NCBI RefSeq assembly: GCF_014633365.1
Contig: NC_068339.1
Span: 28,343,316-28,407,315, forward strand
Direction of reading: 5' to 3'
Source: Diospyros lotus
Taxonomy: Eukaryota; Streptophyta; Magnoliopsida; Ericales; Ebenaceae
Length of the DNA: 64,000 bases
The position numbers and the translations under genes are program-made. A model generated the notes under the pieces. That model was not told the DNA's origin. It did no database searches and saw only the letters and a program-made list of their open reading frames with translations. Below are positions 57,570 to 64,000 of this stretch, piece after piece. How positions within the stretch are numbered: position 1 is the stretch's first letter; every line of letters begins with the position of its first letter.

Positions 57570-60500
57570 TACCGTGTATCAAATACATGCAGCGAAATAT
57601 AGCATACATACACATCATACATAATTTGGGTATTTAAGCAACACGCATATTCAACAATTGAATACATAAATAAATGCATACTTGAAACACGATGAAGGGA
57701 TTAAATACAGAACCAGTTTCTGTATTGAGACAGAGTCCACCCCAAGATGTGGTGGTTCTAGTTGGTCCACACCTAGTATGTAGTAGGGTATCATTCCGGT
57801 CATCTCTTCCTGTGCTAGACATAGAGGATCTACGTATCACTGGTGTCCGTGTCTCAAAATTATTTACATAACAATTATACATATAATTTCTATGATTTTT
57901 CAGAGGAAGAAGAAAAAAGAAAAAGAAAGAGCAGAAAGCAGAGTGTCAGGGAAGAGGAAGCAGGAAGGCATAAGCAGGGCCTCTGCCTTTTATTAATTTA
58001 ATCCCTTATCCTCAAATTGAAATCCCTTTTCAAATCTACATACCCCCCCCCCCCACTCCCTCCCCCAATTAATCACTTAATAATTCAGAGATTACTATGT
58101 AATTTTACTATGAACTTTTACTATGCACTATGCATTGTGTAATTTTGGTCGTCGCCCTTTACTGCACAATCAATAATTGATTTCACACTAAGCATTATGC
58201 ACTATGCATTTCAACTATACACTATTGACAGAAGGGCCAATGGTCAACATTTAACCAATCAATTCTTGAGACATTTTGTGCACACGATGTTAATATCAAA
58301 TGCAACACTATATGGTGTGTGACTTTCTAGGTTCACTACTTGCTAGCAATCAGATAACACCGAAATTATTTTTGGTATCGGTTCGGTATCGGTCAACCCC
58401 TTGACCTATCACCAGAACTTCTAAAAATCCCGACGACGTTCCAAAAGTTTCTGAATAGCACCTAACAGCAGTTTAGGACAATATAAGTGGTAGTGAAGTC
58501 TCATTTCAAGTGAACCTATTATAATTGATGATTATCGTGTGTTATAATCCTTCCATCATGTAATACCCTTGATGAGTCATGATAAAAGGGAATAATGGTA
58601 TATGAAAATTTCCATAATTGCCCTTGAATCAAAGAGAAGGCACATATATATAAGATGTCTTAAGAAGGGCAAAAACAGTAATTTGGAGCCCCGTCCCATA
58701 AAGGTAAATTATTTTGTGGAGAAAATATTTATAAATTGGGGAATTAGATTTATTGGGAGAATTTAATTCTTGTTTAAATGTATGGATAATTATGAATTAA
58801 AATGGAAGCCAAGTAGGGTAGATTGGTGACACTTGGCAATATCTCATGAAAGGGATTTAATTAAAATATGAAAATAAGAAATTAGTTGGATTAAGTGTAA
58901 GTGGGACACTTGACATGATCTTGTGAAGCAAGAGTGAGATTAAAAGTAATTCAAAAAGAAAATAAAAATAGTCTCTCAAACATTAAATGAGAGTCATTAT
59001 AGTGTGAATTAAAGAAATTTCTTATTAAATAGAAAATTAGTCATGCATTTATGTGGGAAAATAGTGGATTAAAGAAAATGCAAATTAAAAGGGATTATGT
59101 CTTTTAAGAGTGATTTAAATTAAATAAAAAAGAAATAGATATTAGTCTCCATTAAATACTTGAAAATCTAAGGCATTTAAATTAAATGAAAAATGTTGAA
59201 AAATAGTCAATCTTAAAATTAGTCAATATTTCTTAATTTTAAAAATTGGAGAATTATGGGAATTGGAGCTTTGATCCAATGGTTGAGGATTTAGCTTGGA
59301 AATGATCAAGATCTAATTGCTACAATTGATTCTTGAAAGTGGCATGGATTGCCAAATTTACAAATAAATAAATATCTAATAAGCTTAATAAAAAGAATGG
59401 ATGATGGAGATTTAGTCTCTAGTTTATCATCAAGGGTGGAGATTTAAAGAGGGTAGATGGCAAGGATTGTGTTTTTCTAGAGAGTATAGATTAGTTCTTT
59501 CTAAATCAAATGATAGGATTAAGTTTATCAAAAGCACAAGGATTGTGCTAATTTCAAAGGTTAGGATTTGTTCTTCAAAAGATTGATCAAGGGCTAGAAA
59601 TTAGTCTTGAACTTGTGAGATGTCAAGACATTATATAAGGAAGAAAAATCTCTAAGAGGAAGTTTTGCATGGTGGAAGAAATTAGAGAACAATGGAGAGT
59701 TCTCTTGTGAGCTTCCAAGGGAGAGAAATGTAAGATTTGATCTAAATCTTTTCTAGAAAGAAAGAAAGTCTTCATTTCTCATTTCATTTCTCTAGTCTTC
59801 AAGATCATTTAATGCTTTAAGAATTCTTTTCTTAAGGTAGTTGAAAGCCAAAGAGAGTCTTGGCAAGTGAAGTCTTGAAGCTTCAAGGAAATAAAGGTAA
59901 GGGATGACCCCAAGTGGTAGGGTTTGCTTGCATTTGTAATTGTTTTGTATGAGTTGCATGTAATGATCACATTTGCATGATTTGTGTTCTAGTGTACCTA
60001 TGGCTATATGGAGGACTAGTGATGTGGGAGGGGTTGGTTAGTGCCTTAACCTATGTAGTTATGAGGGCATGGAAGACTACCCATTCATTGCATTGCATTT
60101 GCATTACATGTTCATTTCTCATGTTATATTTACTTTTGCATAGCACCCTTACTGAGTAATGACTCATAAGGTCCTTGACCTCTTTGTAGGTGGGGAATCT
60201 TCTAAAGGAAAAAGAGTTTTGGAAGGTTGAAGGTAATGGCGCAAGGAAAAATGCATGTGAAGTTGAATGTATTTTGTTGGTATAGTGGATGTTGATGTAT
60301 TTATTTTAGTTAAATATGTATGAATGCTTAATGTGGATGGATTGAGGAAAAATTTGATGTTCTGGAACGTATTTGTAATATAGTAGCATTCTGGAAATTT
60401 TGGTTAAAAATATATATATATATATATATTTTGATGAAAGTCGGACTAGAGAGGCCGAGCGCGCGGCTAGGGCGCGGCCACGGGTAACGGGCGCGCCCGC

Positions 60501-62037
60501 GGCCCGTGCGCTGGGGGCACAACTGAGGGTTGCCGCATGCCCCTACTACTGTTGTTTGCAATTTTATTTTATTTTATTATTTTTCTTAATTTATTTTATT
60601 GATGCTACTTGAGTTTTTGAAATAAAGGCATATTTAAAAATATATATATTCATAAATAAATAAATAAATGAGGATTTGAGCCTCTAAATTAATTATTAAA
60701 TTTATGTAAATTTTGAGGCATTTGTGGCAAAATTTCTATATTTTAGAAAATAAATAATTGAGTATTTTCCTTGAATTTTGAAAAAAAATGGATGAAAAAG
60801 CTTGATGTTTGAATTTCAAAAATTTATTTCCTAAGGATTGGGAATTTGAGGTATTTTTGAAATAAATAAAAAGAAAATCAATGGAGATTTGATAAGGAAA
60901 ATTTTATTAAATTTTTCCAAAGAAATATTAACCGAAATATTTTCTAAAATATTTGAAAGTGAGAAAAATGGATTAATAGTTGGGCAAAGAAAATTATTTT
61001 CTCATAATTAAGGCCTTATGCCGTAATTTTAATAAAGCAAGTGTGTTAGCTTATTTTGTCGAATCTTGGGAAGTCATCATTGGCTCTTCATTAAGAGTTT
61101 GAGAAGGAGCGACACTTTACGAGGTTTCGGGTTTTATTTTCGTGGGGTCGTTTCGATATTTTCCCAGATCCTCAAGTGGAGCGAAGGGATGGCAAAGCCT
61201 AGTTCCCACTTAGGTCGTTTCTCATTGAAACATAGCCCGTCTCTTCATTTTTGGCCTTAGCGTGTGAATAGTTAGTTGATTATTCACAAGTAACACCCGT
61301 AAGTTGGAGCAGGGCGTTACACATCACCTAACATCCTAACTAAGAGAAAGTCATGGAGTGATAAATTAACAAATTCAGTAACTATGTGTCAGACTTCATT
61401 AATGTGACTAGATGACACCTCAAAAAACACCCTTCCTAACTTTCAATCTGCCAATAATATGAAACCACATAAATGAACGTTTACCTACCAATTAGATGGT
61501 TCGGCTTATTAGCAAATCCCGTATACCAATACACAAAACAACCGTGTTGGTTTAACTCTAATGATCAACACACCATCGCAACCTGATAACATGAACATTA
61601 TCCACCATGCCATGTGGTCAATCATCGATGTCACATTCGATTGATCATTCCCCAACAATCACCTATAGGTTTACTAGTGACATCTCATGTCATATGGCAC
61701 GTGACACCTCATCCTCCTATCAGTATCCTATACTAAACGAGATAGTAACCCCTGTGTTAGTCCATACTCGATTAATCGGAGTCCCCATCCAAAGAATCTA
61801 AAGACTAGGAATACTTTAAGATATTCTATTATAAGATAATCCTGTCACACAGTCTCAACACCTTGAAAATAAGATTCTCACACAGAAGATTTAAGGACTC
61901 ATTCATATAATTCATTGAAAAAAATATAAATGAAGAAAACCTTGCCTTTTATTAATTTATAAAAAATACAATTAATGCATTAAAACGAGCCCACTAGATG
62001 TCATCCAAATCTAGCATCAAGACACACAACACTAACA
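57570..62037 (-). mobile_element. 3' LTR of the minus-strand Tork-like copia element, interrupted
   Basis: The right end is ...CACACAACACTAACA (62037), beside a purine-rich stretch on the minus strand (AAAAGTGGAAAAT), the expected PPT. It is interrupted by the solo LTR at 58559-61321 plus its duplication. Left end near TGTATCAAATACATGC (57574), approximate. Without the insert it is about 1.7 kb. Confidence 0.65.
58559..61321 (+). mobile_element. Tekay-like solo LTR with CATCA target duplication
   Basis: 2763 bp, TGTAATACCC...GGGCGTTACA, flanked by CATCA at 58554-58558 and 61322-61326. It is non-coding. It contains a TA run (60412-60430) followed by a sharply G+C-rich block (60441-60545). It inserted into the LTR of the copia element, then lost its interior. 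Confidence 0.93.
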
Positions 62038-62084
62038 ATTTTCCACTTTTAGTAATGCTAATTATCATCACATGTATATCTAGT

Positions 62085-63835
62085 GCTACACCATTGGCAA
62101 GAATTGGATACCCATCTTCTAAAGATGTCGATCCAACGATGACTGAGTCATAGCCTTGGTGAGTGGGTCTACTATATTATCTACTGAATCTATTCTCTGT
62201 ACCTGCACATCCCCACATGTTATAATCTCTCAAATAAAATGAAATATGCGCTTAATATATTTGGACTTTGATGAGACCTAGGTTCCTTCACCTGTGCAAT
62301 ACCTCCATTATTGTCACAATACAAAAGTACTAGTGACAATTTGGTCAGAACCACATCATCCTCCAAAAGAAACTTCAGGATCCAAACAGCTTCCTTAGCA
62401 ACATCACATGTCACAACATACTCGGCTTCAGTGGTTGAATCCGTTGTGATTACCTGCTTGGAACTTTTTCAACTCACAGCACCACCATTCAAGAGATATA
62501 CAAAACTAGACGTTTATTTGCGATCATCAACATTTGATTGAAAATCTGAATCAGTGAATCCATCTATATGGAAATCACCCCCTCCATAAATCAATAGCAT
62601 ATCTTTAGTCCTTCACAAGTACTTCAAAATATGCTTCACTGCGATCTAATGACTCACCGGGATTGGACTGATATCTACTTACAAAACTCACAGCGTATGT
62701 AATATCCAACCTTGTACATATCATCACATACATAAGGCTCCCAATTGCCGAAACATAAGGTACTTTTCTCACGCGATCCTTCTCTTCAAGAGTATTAAGG
62801 GACATCTCCTTAGAGAGATGAACACCAACTCGGATAGGCAACTGCTCCCTTTTGGAATTCAACATGCTAAACCTCTTTAACATCTTCTCTATGTACAAGC
62901 TTTAGGAGAGACCTATCAATTTCTTAACTCTATATCTATAAAGTCTAATCCCCAAAATATAGGTACCATCTCCCAGATCCTTCATAGAGAATACTCTAGA
63001 CAACCAGGCTTTCGTAGACATCATCATGTCCACACTATTACTCATAATTAAAATATCATCCACATACAAGACTAGGAACATAATGTCATTCCCACTAGCT
63101 TTCTTATATAAACATGGTTCATCCGGATTTCTCAAAAAACCAAACCCTTTGATCTCATGATCAAAACGGATGTTCTAACTCCTCGATGCTTGTTTTAGAC
63201 CATATATTAATCTCTTTAGAAAACACACTTGATGAGGATTGGTAGACTCAAATCCACTCGGTTGTTCCATATATATCTCTTCTTTAAGAAATTCATTCAG
63301 AAAAGTCGTCTTGAAGTCCATCTGCCAGATCTCATAGTCATAGTAGGCAACGATAGCTAACATCATCCTGATGGACTTTAGCATCGCGATAGGTGAGAAA
63401 AAGTCTTGTCATAGTAAATACCTTGACGCTGACTATAACCCTTTGCCATCAATCGAGCTTTGTAGGTCAAAACCTATCCATCTGAACCGATCATTCTCTT
63501 GAAGATCCATTTACACCCGACAGGAGCAATTCCCTCAAGTGGATCTAGCAAGACCTAGACCTAGTTGGAGTGTATAGATTCCATCTCAGATTCCATAGCT
63601 ATCTGCCATTTCTAGGCATCGATATCAAATATCGCCTCCTCATAGGTGGTAGGGTCAACTAACTTGTCATTGTCTCCATACAAGAACAATTCATGTATCT
63701 CCTCCACCGATAAACCATACCATCAATTCGGAGGATGGAGCACTCTACCAGACTATGGGGAACCTATGGATAAACTCCTTGACTTGATTCGCCTTGCTCA
63801 ATAATCCGATCAGGTATTTGTGGAACAGAAAGCAA
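62085..63835 (-). pseudogene. Tork-like copia pol: reverse transcriptase and RNase H, broken
   Basis: Reading leftward: a linker and RT start (63400-63760, several stops), the RT block WQMDFKTTFLNEFLKEEIYM (63270-63340), the YVDD box in LVLYVDDILIMSN (63040-63080), FSMKDLGDGTYILGIRLYR, then KMLKRFSM and the GSLMYVM region (62680-62890). After a frame change comes RNase H with VTCDVAKEAVWILKFLL (62350-62410), and the end DPLTKAMTQSSLDRHL near 62120. Stops at 63175 and 62902 and a shift near 62600 inactivate it. gag and integrase lie beyond the window or are lost. Confidence 0.88.
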
Positions 63836-64000
63836 CTGATTAGATGAATGTATAAACATGAATAACATGAGACAAACAAAAAAAGATAGACATTTCAACT
63901 TAAGCCCAAAATACAATAGTAAAACCCAGGCATCCCTAGGTCAACTTACACGCTCTAATCGACTATTTTGATTTCATAGTCGACTTTCATGAGCAAGTTG
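63836..64000. repeat. Start of another LTR-like insert with phased TCGA words
   Basis: Copia pol similarity stops near 63835. Cores follow at 63941 (TCAA), 63959 (TCGA) and 63980 (TCGA), the last two 21 bp apart, in ATCGACTATT and ATAGTCGACTT. The word equals that of the array at 53727. The window ends inside it. Confidence 0.6.

Noticed and set aside
1..64000. tRNA, rRNA or endogenous pararetrovirus sequences
   Set aside because: No cloverleaf A/B-box pair, rRNA core phrase or caulimovirid movement/coat domain was noticed; a covariance-model or HMM search was not possible here.

Overview
This window looks like repeat-dense intergenic DNA from a seed plant, probably a eudicot. The evidence is an AT-rich background, GT-AG introns, and plant-specific transposable elements: Tat-type and Tekay-like Ty3/gypsy, SIRE-like and Tork-like Ty1/copia, CACTA and hAT. 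I can defend only one intact host gene. It is a two-exon wax synthase-like membrane-bound O-acyltransferase at 49190-50960 (+). Species cannot be named from the sequence.

Layout. 1-5.4 kb is a decayed CACTA element (TNP2 transposase with DUF4218- and DUF4216-like parts, then a Transposase_24-like second gene) split by a reverse-oriented copia-type LTR at about 3.0-4.4 kb. 5.5-12 kb holds a hAT transposase tail, LTR-like debris and a copia gag remnant. 12076-21752 is a complete, young Tat element on the minus strand: identical-length 478-bp LTRs with 6 differences, target duplication AATAT, PBS, PPT, a single-frame gag-pol with six internal stops, dual RNase H, and an antisense three-exon extra ORF (aORF). 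22.2-30 kb is a mosaic of LTRs. 30-39 kb holds two truncated plus-strand Tat elements; the first has an antisense aORF split by a copia solo LTR (31046-32548, target duplication TTTTA). 39-45 kb is nested Tekay-like and copia LTR DNA. 45.3-52 kb is the gene-bearing island. 52-57 kb holds three further LTRs and a piece of another aORF. 57.4-64 kb is a minus-strand Tork-like copia element whose 3' LTR was hit by a Tekay-like solo LTR (58559-61321, target duplication CATCA).

Main unusual signal. At least eight separate places hold arrays of short words centred on TCGA (or its CpG-decay forms TTGA and TCAA). The word differs between elements, and the DNA between cores is unrelated, yet the cores repeat at about 21 bp and about 29-31 bp, close to two and three helical turns. 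Where an LTR can be delimited, the arrays mostly lie in U3 upstream of a TATA box, and they occur in LTRs of both copia-like and gypsy-like type. I know of no named system matching this. I propose them as helically phased LTR enhancer arrays or methylation platforms; that function is inference.

How the parts relate. Most coding sequence here is transposon-derived and broken. The Tat elements carry convergent transcription units, gag-pol on one strand and the aORF on the other. In the complete copy a 47-bp tandem array of paired hairpins separates their 3' ends. The wax synthase gene is the only feature I would treat as a functioning host gene.
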